64,000 nucleotides of DNA from Lophius americanus. Lineage: Eukaryota > Chordata > Actinopteri > Lophiiformes > Lophiidae. The stretch spans positions 10,181,501 to 10,245,500 of the forward strand of contig JBBDHG010000019.1 in NCBI GenBank assembly GCA_037951165.1, in the 5' to 3' direction. The position numbers and the translations under genes were made by a program. This document shows positions 36,019-48,814 of the stretch, in pieces; positions within the stretch are counted from its first letter, which is position 1; each line of letters starts with the position of its first letter. The notes beneath the pieces were generated by a model, which was not told the DNA's origin, ran no database searches, and saw nothing but the letters and a program-made list of their open reading frames with translations.

Positions 36019-38395
36019 TGCCAGCAGTCCCTAACAGTCAGGTCAGCAATAAATGTAATAGTCTGCATATTTTGATCTAACGTGGTTTAACGGTTAACAG
36101 TTGAGACATATTGCTGTTTGTCTGTCATTTTATGAAAGTTTGTAATTTTTGCATCGGTAGGTTAGAGCCAAAGGAAAAATCCATAACATTTTGATGGTGT
36201 TCCAGGTCCTAATATGGGTCACATGATGTGTGTTATTTTCGTATGAATTGTGGGATTTGAGTAATGATGAGATTTTTATCTTCCAATTTCACCATTTTCA
36301 TTTCAAAGCCCACAAACCTTGGACAAAAAGTAAAAGGATGACTTCACCGTAAAGATTTGCAACTGATCAAAGCAGAGCCTGTATTCCGCATCTGAGGAAT
36401 ATTCGTGATCTCAGCACACAGAATATTTAAATCAATAGGGTTAACAGAAAAGATAGCTATAAATAATAATGCTGCGTTATTTTAGTAAATAGTAAATAAG
36501 ACCAAATCACATTGTTCTGACTCATTAGATCTTTCTTCTTGAATGTTATCAAACCAATGTACTGATGTTAAAAGGTACATGTTCTTGCGGCACGTTTTCA
36601 AGGGGTCAAGTTATGTGGGATGATCTGATGCTTTCAGTTGTAATAATATAATGAGGGAACTACTATTACTATTTATAAAAAAAAAAAATCATTAGTATTA
36701 TCTATATTAAAGGCCTAAACACCAAGATTTAAATTTTTGATCACACTTCACAGCTTTTCCATTTCTCACAACACAGCTCATCCTACAAAGGCCATATGAC
36801 TACAAAGTATGTTGGTCACCTACTTTTGAAACGGTGTCTAAAACTGAAACACTGGGGCTCCAAACTTTCATTCATTTCATTCATCTTAATGTGTATCCCT
36901 GTTTAATTGGAGAGCATATCTGCACACCAAGATTATTTTCTCTTAATATTATTTCTTTATACTGCAAGCGTCGCTTTGTCACTTTTTTCATCTGCTGTAA
37001 CAAAGTGAGACAAGGACAGTTGCAGATATCCATCCATCCACCCATCCATCTACCCATCTGTCCAACTATGTAAGCTTCTCATTATGGAAAACACTTCATT
37101 TGTTCCGAGCCTGATATAATTTTTATTTAATTTTTAATTCAACCCACATCATGTTTAAACTCTGATTAAATATTGTATATAATAATTGTATTTAAATTTG
37201 TGTCGCATTGATGGGTTTCTTATTGTTTGCCATTTGGGGGAGAGTTTTAAGTCCCATGTGCTGCATGGCTCGCAGTATCAAGTTAGAAATGCTCACCACG
37301 CACACCCACTCCCTGCCACTGAAACCATAATGTTTTGGTACACATGGGGCACATAGACACACAGCTCCACCACAGAAGCCTGCATGTGACCTACTATTTT
37401 CAGGCTGCACAAATACAAGAAGAAAGAGCCAGAGGGATGCTCAGAACTCCCAGTGATATTTCATAAAATAAAGTCCTGGCCAATTGCGTATTCCAGCTTT
37501 ATTATTGTCAAGCTTCATCTATTATTGCAGTCCTGTTTATTAGCTTTGGATGACAGATGTCAGAGCGTGATAGAGATGTTTATGTTTGACTATTTAAGGA
37601 GCCATTATCCCGCCTGCTTATCAAACATTTATGTGTCGCAGCTGTATACTTATGGATCCTCTTGTGGCTGCTCCAGTTCTACTTTCCACTCAGTTAACCA
37701 AATATCTTTGAACATTTAAGAGGCAGAGCAGTCACAAAACATATGAACAGGAAGTGAGGAGGAGTAGTCTCTCTAAAATCTTACTTGGAAATAGACTGCC
37801 TATTGAGCTCTTTATTGATAGAATAATATGACACTATCCTCTTCTTGGATTATAGATTCGCTCGGCACATACTGGGAAAAATTTCTGTAGAAATTGCAGG
37901 AAAAGCTGTCAAATGGCCACGTCATTGTACCAGATATAATGTATCACCACCGATTCAAAAAGTAGTACAGAACTTCAATTTCTTCTGTCATGATATGATA
38001 GGCACACTTTTACTCTGAAAATATAAATGTTTGTACAAATTAATGAGAAAATAACACACGCAAGCAAGAATTATTCGGTTGATTTGTGCATTTGATTTAC
38101 AGTATAAGCCCTGTCAGCAATATGCTTTCATTTAAATAGAAAATATATGTGAAAATCCACCTACTTATTCTACAAGTGCAGCGTTTATTCCCGCCAGATT
38201 TTTCTTCTGGAGCAGAATTTCTTCACCCGGAGTCAAAATGTTATAGCAAGTGATTGCAGGCTACTCAAGTTAGAATGGCGCCTTCAGTTTCCCCAAATTC
38301 CTTTTTTTGTTAATCTACATCTCTGATGAGTTAGTAAAGTACATACTTTGACTGAAAAAGTAGTAAAATGACACTCATGGAAGTGGAAATAAATG
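36019..38395. other. Intergenic DNA, no gene seen
   Basis: AT-rich unique sequence. A short CCATC-rich patch near 37030-37065 is a simple repeat. No coding region. Confidence 0.5.
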
Positions 38396-38399
38396 TTTA

Positions 38400-38780
38400 A
38401 CCATTACATTTCAACATTCACCATGTATTAGTGTAATAATAGTGTAAATTTTATACCATCGTACGTTACCTGAACACTAGTGAAGTGTTGACCGGAGTTA
38501 GGATGGTAACATTGTCAGTGTAATAATATTGATTTATCCGTTTGGTATCAATATCCTAGACTATAACTGTTTGGTTGGTAACACACTGCTTTCATAGTGG
38601 TATTATTTAATCCCTGTTAGTTTAAAAGTCCTACACTATAAGGGTTGGTAACACTTAGTGTTAAAAAAGCTCACACTTTCTAAAGTGTTGATTTAAGACT
38701 TTGTTGTGATTCCCATATATACAATGGGCGAGTGTTAGTTGTAAAACAGAGGGCGTTAATTTTGTGACTTCAGATTTGCA
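38400..38780. repeat. Internally repetitive AACACT/AGTGTT region
   Basis: Motifs of the type AACACTAGTGAAGTGTTG, AACACTTAGTGTTA and CACTTTCTAAAGTGTTG recur, each locally palindromic. GGTTGGTAACAC occurs twice. The pattern resembles decayed palindromic non-autonomous DNA transposons that are common in fish, but no terminal repeats were located. Confidence 0.4.
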
Positions 38781-39340
38781 GTGTACTTCTCACTTGGCAG
38801 CCATAAACAGGATACATGATGATGATTGATGGTTAAACCACTAAACAGCATATGACGTTATTAGAATGAATTTAACAACGGCAGTAATTAACACAGCAGG
38901 AAGATAAATCCCAAAACAGCCAGTGCTTTTACTTAGAGTTATTTGATTTTTTTTCGTATTTACTTCAGATAATTTTTCGAAGCAGGAGTTTCCTTGCAGT
39001 GGAGTTTTTTTTTTTTGGTCACAGTGTGGTATCAGTCCTTTGACTCAAGTAAAGGATCCGAACACTTCCTTCACCACTGCAAGCTGGTTTATGATTATCA
39101 ATCTATTGACTTTTGATGAAAAGATAAATCATAATTATTTTTTTCTTTCTTCTAAGTGTTGTGGAGAGTTTGAACATAAAAACGGGGTCTTGAGGAAAAA
39201 GCTTTACTGACTGCAGCGGGGATATAAATAGATAACAGACTTCAGAAGAATACTCCAAACACAAAAGATTTCTCAAGGAACGGCTGATGGATGAAAAGTG
39301 CTGAAATTCAGCAGCGACTCAGTGACGTGGTGATGCTGGT
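38781..39340. other. Intergenic DNA, no gene seen
   Basis: AT-rich unique sequence with T-runs; nothing else recognised. Confidence 0.5.
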
Positions 39341-39369
39341 TGTTTTCCTGCCAGGGAGGATTTAAAGAC

Positions 39370-39690
39370 GCAGAAAAACAAACAGGGTGTGTGCGGTGGC
39401 GGGGTGACGGCGGGGTGAGCGCGGTGGCGCACTGGAAGCTTCCTCCTGGAGGAAGGAAGCGGAGCTGCGGGCTAAAAGGAAAACAGGAGCAGTGGACGGG
39501 TCCCTGTAACCCCGCCGTGAACCTGCGACCTTACCTTCCGACGACTTCCCATTACCTCTGCACGGCACTGAGGCGACGGAGCGCGCGCGCATTGTGTGAG
39601 GCTGTTTAGACTGGGCGGAGGTTTGACGAGAGGGGGACCGCGTGTTTGTCGGGGAGGGGGGCGTGAAAACCATGGTTTTCGCAGGACAGC
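39370..39690. promoter_or_regulatory. CpG-rich block, candidate promoter
   Basis: About 300 bp of GC-rich DNA with many CpG dinucleotides, including GCGCGCGC near 39590. The only such island in the 36-64 kb half. A minus-strand consensus donor CAG/GTAAG lies just to its right, near 39770. Overlapping open frames on both strands resemble nothing known. It could be the promoter of an unannotated noncoding RNA. Confidence 0.3.
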
Positions 39691-42680
39691 TGCAACAAAA
39701 GGCATGAACGGTGGACGGTTCATGTAGAGCAGTCCACAAAAACCTGCTTGTGAAAAACAACGATCTTACCTGATTCAACAAACTGCTGGGAGTTACGAGA
39801 ATTATAGCTTTGCATAAAACCTTTGTAAAATGTAATTACCTTAAGTAGTTGTTGCATAAGCCCAACCTTCTTAATTTAATAGCTTATCAAAATCAAGTTG
39901 TTCTCACTAAATTCTCCACCTTATTTAAAATGATTTAAAATTTAAATTGTTTTATCCGTTTTGTCCATTATTACTATAATGCGTTAAAACCTCCCTGCAT
40001 GTGGTTTGTGGTAAATAGAAGACATTCATTGAGTTATTTTTTAGAGTGGTATGATAATAAATATATTTATTAAGCAGTTCAAAAAAACTTACAATTTCTA
40101 TAAAGAAAGGGGTTATGCTTTAATTAGTTGAGAGCAAAGCATTACATCGAGGAACAGAAACGGTTTTAACAGAGACGAGCCTAATTGCGTTGTAAAAAAA
40201 GAAAGAAAAAAGAAGTCAATTTCTGTCTGCTGTGGTTGTCAGAACTTTACTGTACAAAAAAAATTTTGGCAAATTATTAGGTATACTTTTAAGGCAACTT
40301 CAGACAGTTGTTTTTTTCATGGTAAATTACTATAAAACAGATACAACAAACAGCCACAACATTTAAACTGGTAACTTGTTTTAACTGATGAGTGTCCATT
40401 GTTAAAGTGTGGTAATGTGCTAAAATCCCCAGGAACTTTACAAACACAACACGGTTTTTACAACACATCGATTGTTTTAATCAATTCATATATCATATTA
40501 AGTATCAGAGTGCACAGATATTACATGAAATGGCAGCAAAATATATTAGACACATGTTTTACACTTTGAAATCAATAATGCATTTGATTCAATATTGTAA
40601 AAAAGCCTTGAATGAATTCAAATGCCACTACAAATGTTAGAAATTGACACTCCACGTCAAAGGGTGTAACAGTTATGTGGCAAAGTTTAGATATCAGAAT
40701 TGTAAATTGTAGAAATGAACACTGTTCGAGTCTGAGAATATTAACACCATTCAAAATAAATTGAACTCAGAACTGGTGAGAATTATATCATAATAATAAT
40801 GTTTATTAATGGTTACCCCTTTGGAGGGGGGTCCAACACGAAACATACAATGTGATACAACAGACAAATTCACCTGTGATTTACAAACAGGCTCTGATTT
40901 ACTGACCCACCCGCAGATCATTACCATAAACCTACACAGCCCACACAAAAGAAGTGGATTATAGAATCCACAAAATGTATAGTGTAGTAGTATTAATTAT
41001 GATAACGTAGCGAAAACTGAAAAGAAAAGAAAAAGGAATACAATGTTAAATGTGCAAGAAGACTTTACCATTTAAAGCAGCAGCAGCATGTTTTCAGAGG
41101 GATTAATAATGAATTTTTAGAATTTTAGAGTGTGAATTTATAGTGAATTTATTGTACTTATGTTAGTGGGCAGATTGCTCCACTCAGAAGCATTTGCCAA
41201 TTTCATATAGTTTTGGAGACAAAAACGAAAGGTTGCTGAGAACGTCTAAGATAGTATGAGGAGGTTTATGCCATAAGATATTGCTTTAGACGAGAGGGAC
41301 AATTAATATATATATATGAAATCGTACTGTAGCCAATGGTAATGTAATCTTGCGCTGAAAGGTAACCATTTGAAGACTTCATACATGGGGCAGTGATGAG
41401 TTTGAAAAGAATTCCGTAAAATAAATCTACGGAGACTGTTGTATGTTACGTCAAGAGATCCAAATATATGTATAAACTCTTCATATTTTGCTACCATATG
41501 CTACAAAACATACAAACTGTTAGTATCAGTCTAATGTGCATTCACTCCAAGGCATACAGCAATGAAAAACCTTTTATTTCTCCTTTAACAAGTGATTCAG
41601 AAAAGTGTGAACATCATTTTTCATACCCTAAACCTGTTTTCAACTTTGTGACGTTTTCCAGATGAGCAAAGACAATTTGAAAATAATTTATTTATCTTAA
41701 GAATTTGGTGATATTTCTCCACCCCTGCAGAAACACTTCAATGCTTCATTCAATACAAGGTGATACATTGTTTACACTGGACAGGGATGGTGTGAAATAT
41801 TATAATACGAAATGTAGTCATGTAGAAAGTGAAATATTTCCCTCAAAGTTTAAGTGGAATAGAAGTTAGAAAGTAGCATGAAATGGAAATAATCAGGTAA
41901 AGCATCTCTGATTTGTACAGCTCATGAATGAGTGTGCCTCTCCACCAATGAAAACAAGGACATTATTTAGAATAATCTTATTAAAAGGTTTACACTTTTA
42001 TTGTCTACCCTTTATTTTAAGTATTTGACCATTAATATTTGATCTAATATGAGATGCAAGTCAATGCGACTCCTTTGAATGATTAACAAAATGGCCCTTA
42101 ATAGCCCTGTGCATCAAGGCTTAGATGAATCCATAGCATACATCCTACTTAAGGATGGCCGTGATGTAATTTGTTGAAAGGATGTTCTTTTCTTAGAGAT
42201 GAATACTATCCCATCAGGGATAACTGCCTGCAGGTCATGTGGGATATCCACCATTTTAATTGCCACTGCATCCTTGTTCAGGCGTTTAACCATCTTACTG
42301 CTTATTTGCTCTGATAAAATGAGAATTGGAAATCACAGCATGTGATCTAAAGTATTCCTGAGAACAGTCCCAAAGTTTTCACATAATGTTAGCATTCTAT
42401 ACAGTTAGAGGAAACAGACATCTCATTGTCTTGGGTATAGTATCGTGTTCTACTTCATGGAAGTCGCTGTGGTAACTGTGCAGCTTGCTTTGCAGCTTGA
42501 TTCTACATGCTTTTTTTAACCGTGTGCATTTATGTTTGGATCAGAATGGGTTTGTCAGGAAAATAAGTTCACTTTCTGCTGCAATTAAATCATTTATGTA
42601 TTCAAGGAAAAAAAGGAAAGAAAATAAATATGTTTCAAAACCAGTTTAGTGCCACTTTGATTTGATTTGGTTGTCTCCTT
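39691..42680. other. Intergenic DNA, possible decayed MITE
   Basis: AT-rich DNA. At about 40240-40480 the repeated TGGTAAATTACTATAAAA- and ACGGTTTTTAC-like words recall a fish family of palindromic non-autonomous DNA elements, but the match is loose. No gene recognised. Confidence 0.35.
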
Positions 42681-42689
42681 GTCAGTTCA

Positions 42690-42800
42690 GTTGATGAACC
42701 GGCGACTTGTCCAGGATCTACCCTGGCTGTTCCTGAATATCAGCTGGGATAGACCCTAGCTACTCCTCCATTTATAGAAAATTAATGAATGATTCAGAAA
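42690..42800 (+). mobile_element. Retroposon tail-like fragment
   Basis: The words GGCGACTTGTCCAGGATCTA, AGCTGGGATAGACCCTAGC and the ATGAATGAT-like end correspond to the 3' tail shared by many fish LINE/SINE retroposons (dispersed consensus recalled, not searched). Diverged and truncated. Confidence 0.45.
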
Positions 42801-43420
42801 TTTTCAGAATTAATTAATGTTAACATTCTGAAACATTGTCATGTTAGAGTGTGTATCCCATTGAAATATGTAATTTCATTACAATCAGGACACAGTATAT
42901 TGGATTATACCCTGCCTGGCAAAAAAAAAAAATCCAAACAAACATGAAGCTAAACTGTATGCAACAGCTATATTCGTCATAATAGAGATATGAAGTATGG
43001 TTTCCTGAGTGGTGGATGACGGGTCCAGAATATCAACATCTGAATGAAGCATCCGGGACAAAGCTATACCGCTGTTGGCCCTTTCACAGTGGGAGGAAAA
43101 GATAAAGGGAAGGACAACAGAATGTGCAAAAGAGAGTCAAGTGAAAAAAGGGGCAGAGAAAAATGATTAAGAAATTGAGAGACAGAAAAAGAATGGCATG
43201 GCATGAGGATGCAGGACTTGCATGTCCTGCATCCTCTAAGCAGGTTATAGGGAGTTGTCTGACAGATTAGAGACAGAGAGAGACAGATCCAGTGGGGCTT
43301 TGTTAGCCATGGGGAGAACCTGTTTTGTTGTTACCTTCCCTCTGTTTCTGTCTCCCTCCCTCTCAGGATCTCTCATACTCTCCTTTCTCTTTGTGTCCAC
43401 GTAGACACTTCTAAACTGGA
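42801..43420. other. Intergenic DNA, no gene seen
   Basis: Unique DNA with a perfect local palindrome GCAGGACTTGCATGTCCTGC near 43211-43230; otherwise nothing recognised. Confidence 0.5.
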
Positions 43421-43424
43421 GCTC

Positions 43425-43425
43425 G

Positions 43426-43502
<77 letters not shown>
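43425..43502. repeat. (GA)n-(CAGA)n microsatellite
   Basis: (GA)n flanks an uninterrupted (ACAG)n core at about 43447-43470. Ser/Leu-rich open frames on the opposite strand are repeat artefacts. Confidence 0.95.
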
Positions 43503-45085
43503 CGACATTTTGGTCGTCTGCCTATCTCCTCTTCACCACGGCGCCTCTGAGACCGAGGAGAGAACCCCGACACACACACTCTTTCAACTGCCACAGACGA
43601 GAAAAGCTTGGCTCTCTGTTACACCAAAAACCTCACTTTACCCTCAATCAGACAGACAGGTATACAGCCGGCTGTTACGCAAAATCCCTTCCCCCATGTG
43701 TCCCTCCTAACAAGGGCCTCACTCTTCCTGTCACTTCTCCCCCTCTCTGATCCTATCTTTATTCCATGCCTCACACTTTAAAGAAAGACAGGAGATTCTT
43801 GGAGAAGGCATAACTACGATGATGATACGACTATGATGATGATATTACTATGACGTAAAATGTCGTTTGTGGATACTTCAAGGGAGGCGTTAACGTTTTG
43901 GAATTGCAGGATAACAAACAACCAGCGTTTAAAGTTACACAACATCGTCAGCATGAGTGTCATTCATCCCTCTTTTCTCTCCTGACCCCAAGTTCACTTC
44001 CTCCAAGCACCACTTCACCCCAAAGCTCATGTTCTGTTTGTGTTTTGCTTGTGTGTGTGTGTGTGTGCTGGGAGTGTTTCTCATTTCCAGCATGTGTGTC
44101 TGGGGGATGCGATAGATAGTGAGATGAGGGAGGATGATGGTCAGGCTTGGCCCACTGACTCATCCACAAAGAGGACGGAATGAAGCCATCACACACCTAC
44201 ACACACACACATAGACACACACAAGCTCCTGCCAAGCTTCTTTTATTGTGTTTGCCAGTGATGATGAACTCACACATAGAAGGACTAAGCCCAAATATAA
44301 ACAGAAAGTCAGACAGTTTGGCACACATACAGGCTGTCAATCAGTATGGCTATCATTCGCCCAGCCAGGCATGCAATCAGTGGTACCTAATTATCAAGTT
44401 AGTTAGATATTTAGCTAGGTGTGTGGGTAGGTAGCTCTCAAATGAAATACATATGTTTACTAAAGTTGTATTGAAGAAATGTGTAATGCTGTGGTATTTG
44501 TGCTTTACACAGCTATTTATTTTTTCCTGCATGCAGATGAGACCAGTTTGCCAGGCAGGCGTTGGACTCTAACGTGTAACAGACATTAGACTTTAGTTGG
44601 AAATGAGAAACATGTTGACGTCAAACCCACAACTGACACGATCTCATCATCCAACATTGGACAGATGTTAAGTTTTCATTGAAAATTTGCCTTTTTCCCT
44701 GTCACAAGGTCAACATATGACCCAGTTTCGGACAGGTTAATGCATGACTACATATGTAGCTTGCAAAAGTATTATTTTAAACATGCATTGCTTGATGTGT
44801 GATGTGTGAGGCACACAGACAAGCATGCATCACTCCAAGAAGAATGATTCTGCATTTGAGCCATAAATGACAGCAATCAGTGGTAGCTTGGCAGCGAGGG
44901 TAGTATGTAAGTACGTATTTTGTATTAAGTATTTCATCTGAAGCGGGAGTCCATCGTGGTTCCAAACAAAACTAACCCTATTATGTTATCATCAAGGGAA
45001 AAAAAACTTTTTTTTAACTTTGGATATTTTATTTCTAAAGAAAATGTATTAATTTAATATCTTAGACTCTATAGATTTAGCATAA
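43503..45085. other. Intergenic DNA, no gene seen
   Basis: Unique sequence with a short GT run at 44051-44067 and a CA-rich patch near 44198-44222. No gene recognised. Confidence 0.5.
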
Positions 45086-45089
45086 AATG

Positions 45090-45440
45090 AAAAATTGTTT
45101 GGTCAAACATGTTTTTAAACAGTAAAAAAAAAAAAAAAATAGGACTGGAAATTTCTACCCTAATTAGACTTTTTCGGTTATATCATGTTACGTGATTCTG
45201 TTCATTAAGTCCTCACATGCTTCAATGTGTTATCAAATAGGACTTTCTCAATAGCCGGGGTTAGTGCCTGCTCCTCCACGGCCCATTTGAGCTGTGATAT
45301 CCTCCCCGACTCCATCCTTGGCTCCTTACTCTTACGCATATACATGCTGCTACTGGGTCATATTATAAAGAAGTTCAATCAAGTGGCAAACATTTTATAT
45401 AAATAATGATCTAAATTTTCTCAACCAAATAACTGAGCAG
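45090..45440 (+). mobile_element. LINE reverse-transcriptase fragment, copy 1
   Basis: Between 45233 and 45385 one frame stays open for 51 codons and contains SNRTFSIAG, then HLSCDILPDSILGSLLL, then YMLLLGHII. These line up with the conserved RT block of fish non-LTR retrotransposons, where the middle part is normally GVPQGSILGPLLF just before the YADD catalytic motif; here the catalytic box itself is missing. The same ~350-bp stretch recurs at 48.8 kb, so both are decayed copies of one family. Clade not assigned (Rex/L2-like is plausible). Confidence 0.75.
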
Positions 45441-46915
45441 GACATTAAACGGTGAAAAGGTTAAACAAAACATCAAAAAGTCCAATTGTGGCGAGCAATG
45501 GTGCCAAATATGTGTATTCTTTTTAACTAACCTCAAGATTTGTTTGAGGTTGGCAATCTAGTGGCTGAGATAATAATTAAGACTAATAAGCAGAGAAGAA
45601 ATTGCAATGGTTTTGTATATAATTGTTTTGGTGAATATCAGATACAAATCCAGAGAGTGACAGTAGACTACGGACCAGGAGCTCAGAGCTCAGTGTCTGC
45701 CACACATCCATACCAGAATAGGTTCATTGTGTGCATCCATCCTCCCATGCTTAGATTCCCTCTTAAAGTAAAAGTAAGGGGTATTTACCCCACTTTTTCA
45801 GAAGAACCATAATATATCAGACAAAGCCGACAATTTCTCTACTTATAACAGAATATTTTACTAATTGTACTTGTGCAGGATTGAAGTCCATGAGTTGGGA
45901 TTACTTTTAAAGGACTTACTGAACTTCAGTCATCTGCATAGATCCGGTTCATGCCTCCAGGAGTTAGGGGATTGGACCCGACTCTGATCTGTGAATCCCA
46001 CCATCATCCTTCTTGTGATGACACCTTAATGCATGATTGATTCAAGTTTCTGACCCTTGATTAGTTTAAAATATTTTGTTTCCATCCTTACAATACATAC
46101 TATAAATACAGATAAAATCATCTCATACAGCAGCAAAGCCTTCATTTTAACTACTCTGTAAAAAATGTCAGACACATTGACCTGATGTGTTTTAACTATT
46201 GTGATGTTGGCAAAGAATGTGGTGGAGAACTTAAAGGAAACAAACCATCTCCACACTGGAATGGGACAGTGTGACTTTATCACATCAGATCATCGAGAAT
46301 TAATTTATACACTCAATAAAGTTAGGGTTTTGCTGCCTTAAGTCTGTGGATTTCAGTTCCTGAAAAACAAAAAGGTTTATCCATATTTTTCTTTCAAACA
46401 TGTCAGATTTGCACCACAACTGGAACAAGACTGAACGCATCATAAAAACCAGAGAAAGAGAATGATGTGGATTTAATCAAGTGTTTACCTGATAGAAGCT
46501 GTGTCATTACCTACCTAACATCCCCTGTCTGATTGACTCCCACTTCACCGGAGCTCTGCCACAATTTACATTTGTAAAGAAAAAAGAAAAGAGTTCGCTA
46601 AAACAGAGAAAAGTACATTTAATACTTTATGTAGTCATTTTAAAGGAGAGCCAGGCGTTGATACGCAGGCCTTGTGCCTGATGATCATGAACAAAACATA
46701 GTGCTGCAGTTGGAATATTCCAAGAACAACTGTATCCGTTGTTTTGCTAATCCTAAATGAAATATGTATTCAGTAAAAGGATTAGGGCGTCCAATGTCAT
46801 AAAAGAAACCTCTTACTAGCACCAAAGGTAATTTGTAACCTTAGCAACAGCTTGTGGAAATGAATGGGGGATTAGGATTGGCTGCAGCCAGCGTTGTCTT
46901 CGTGTTGTAAAAATG
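45441..46915. other. Intergenic DNA, no gene seen
   Basis: AT-rich unique DNA lying between the LINE relics; no gene recognised. Confidence 0.5.
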
Positions 46916-46917
46916 CC

Positions 46918-47072
46918 CTTCACACACTCACACACACATGCAAGCACACAACCACAAACACTGGCCAACACACACACACACACATACGCACGCATACAAA
47001 GAAACACACGCACACAAACAAACACAAGTACACACACAAACACACACTCAGACACACACACATACACACAAA
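46918..47072. repeat. Imperfect (CA)n microsatellite
   Basis: About 155 bp of CA with frequent interruptions (ACGCA, ACAAA units). Overlapping long frames on both strands are artefacts. Confidence 0.93.
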
Positions 47073-47254
47073 ATGTGTCAATGCAAAATTCAAGTGTTCG
47101 GAGCACAAATACATGCGTGAGATTTTTTAAATTTAGCCGAAAAGAAGAAATATTTCATGGATGTTTGAAATTACACAAATCCCAAAAACATTTGACTTAG
47201 CTGTTTTGCTTCTATTCAACCAACTCATTAAAGAAACATTGATTTAATTGATTC

Positions 47255-47415
47255 CAAGGTGTGTGTGTTTGTATGTGTGTTTGGTGTGGGTCGGGCGGGG
47301 GGGGGGGGGGGACTTAACCCATGCCTTTTGTGACAGTTCTCAGGATCCAGAGGCGTCAGCCGTAACCACAAGTTCTCACATTACACTTAATAATGTCAAC
47401 TCCTGCTTGAACAGA

Positions 47416-47449
<34 letters not shown>

Positions 47450-47470
47450 TATGTGTGTTTGTGTCAGAGA
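47255..47470. repeat. GT repeats and a poly(G) run
   Basis: GT-rich patch at 47260-47290, a run of 15 G at 47297-47311 preceded by GGG tracts, and a clean (GT)n at 47418-47446 followed by a GA patch. The G-run could fold as a G-quadruplex on the plus strand. Confidence 0.9.
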
Positions 47471-48805
47471 GAGGGTGAGAGAGGAAGAGGTGAATGGAGC
47501 GACAGAAACCCTCTGAAAACACATTCATGAGTTGAAGGTTATGCAGGTGGAAAAGCAGATACACAGATGTGGAGATAAGTTCAACAAGGTGAGAGAAGGA
47601 GAGGGAAAGCGAGTGAGGGATTATGTTCTAAGAAGCCTCTTCTGTCTACTTGCAAAACTTGTTGGAGACGTCTCAAATAACTAATTGCTTAATCATGTGT
47701 AAGCGTCAATACCCAACCGTGTTCCCTTTCCCTAATCCCCTGTCGTTTTGCCTTTCTATGCATGTGTGCATTTGTTTTTCTCTCACTCCGAGTGACTCAT
47801 CATCTTATTTATCTTCACTTATACCTTCTTACTTTCTGTCACTTCGTCCATGAGTCTGGGGAAGCTATTAAAGCAGTGGCAAATGGCTTCTTGGGTGACA
47901 TTTGCTGACATTCAAGGAAGTGCATTTATCAGTGTACAACAGTTCACCTTGGTGAATGAAATCCATTTGTGGCGCAGAGGTGGCCTAGTGGTCTTTCTTT
48001 CTCCCTCCCTCTCCCCCCACCCATCTCCTCTTCCATCCTTGTCCTTAAATAGATGCCCAGTGTACAATGAAATGGCAAGGTGGTGCGCGGCTTTGCAGTT
48101 GCTCTCAAATGTCATGCTGAAGAAAAAATCTTTAATGGGCTAAGTGTAGCCTTTCCAGCCCTAACTTGTCAGGTAATCAGAAATCTCTCTCACACTCGCT
48201 CTGCCTCTCTCTTCATCTACCTTTTCCACGTTCCTTAGCTCCCCAGGGCCATGACACATCACTAATTACCTGTTATACCAATCAGAGAGAGGGAAGGCAT
48301 GAAAAAGGAAGACTACTTTCAAGACAGAGGGATATCTCCTCCTCCTCCTCCTACTTCTCCTCACCACCTCCATGCAGGCAGGCTGCATATTTTAAGCCTG
48401 GTTATGATTTTTTTTATTAAGTCAAAGCATAACTCTATGGCAGTGGAGTCAATTGGAACATGACACCTCGTTTTTAAGAGGGGTGTTTCCATGTAACTGA
48501 GGGGATTTCTTTCAGTGTGCCTAGAAGACCAGTGTTAGCCTGTAACCGACTTTATTGTTTATCTCAGCAAGGGCTAAATTGTGGTCCAACTTTTAACTGC
48601 ATCTGCAGCACTGTAGAAAACAATGAATAAAATTAGTAGATGAAAATGCACATTTACAAAGGGTTTTAAAGTTAGTGAACAATAGCAACCTCATTCTTAA
48701 CCCCTTTAATTTCCTGATCAACAAAAATAACCATGTAAAAAATATTAATTTGCATAATTTATTTCTTTGGGGCTTTTATTCATTTGACCTCTTAGACACT
48801 CTAAA
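47471..48805. other. Intergenic DNA, no gene seen
   Basis: Unique DNA with CT-rich stretches around 47995-48050 and 48185-48230 and a (CTC)n patch at 48340-48365. No gene recognised. Confidence 0.5.
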
Positions 48806-48814
48806 TGTACCACC

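Noticed and set aside
39340..39781. Open frames in both directions over the CpG-rich block
   Set aside because: GC-rich DNA has few stops; no family resemblance in either direction.
47965..47990. Possible second SINE head (GGCGCAGAGGTGGCCTAGTGG)
   Set aside because: Resembles an A box, but no B box or SINE body follows; a CT-rich stretch comes instead.
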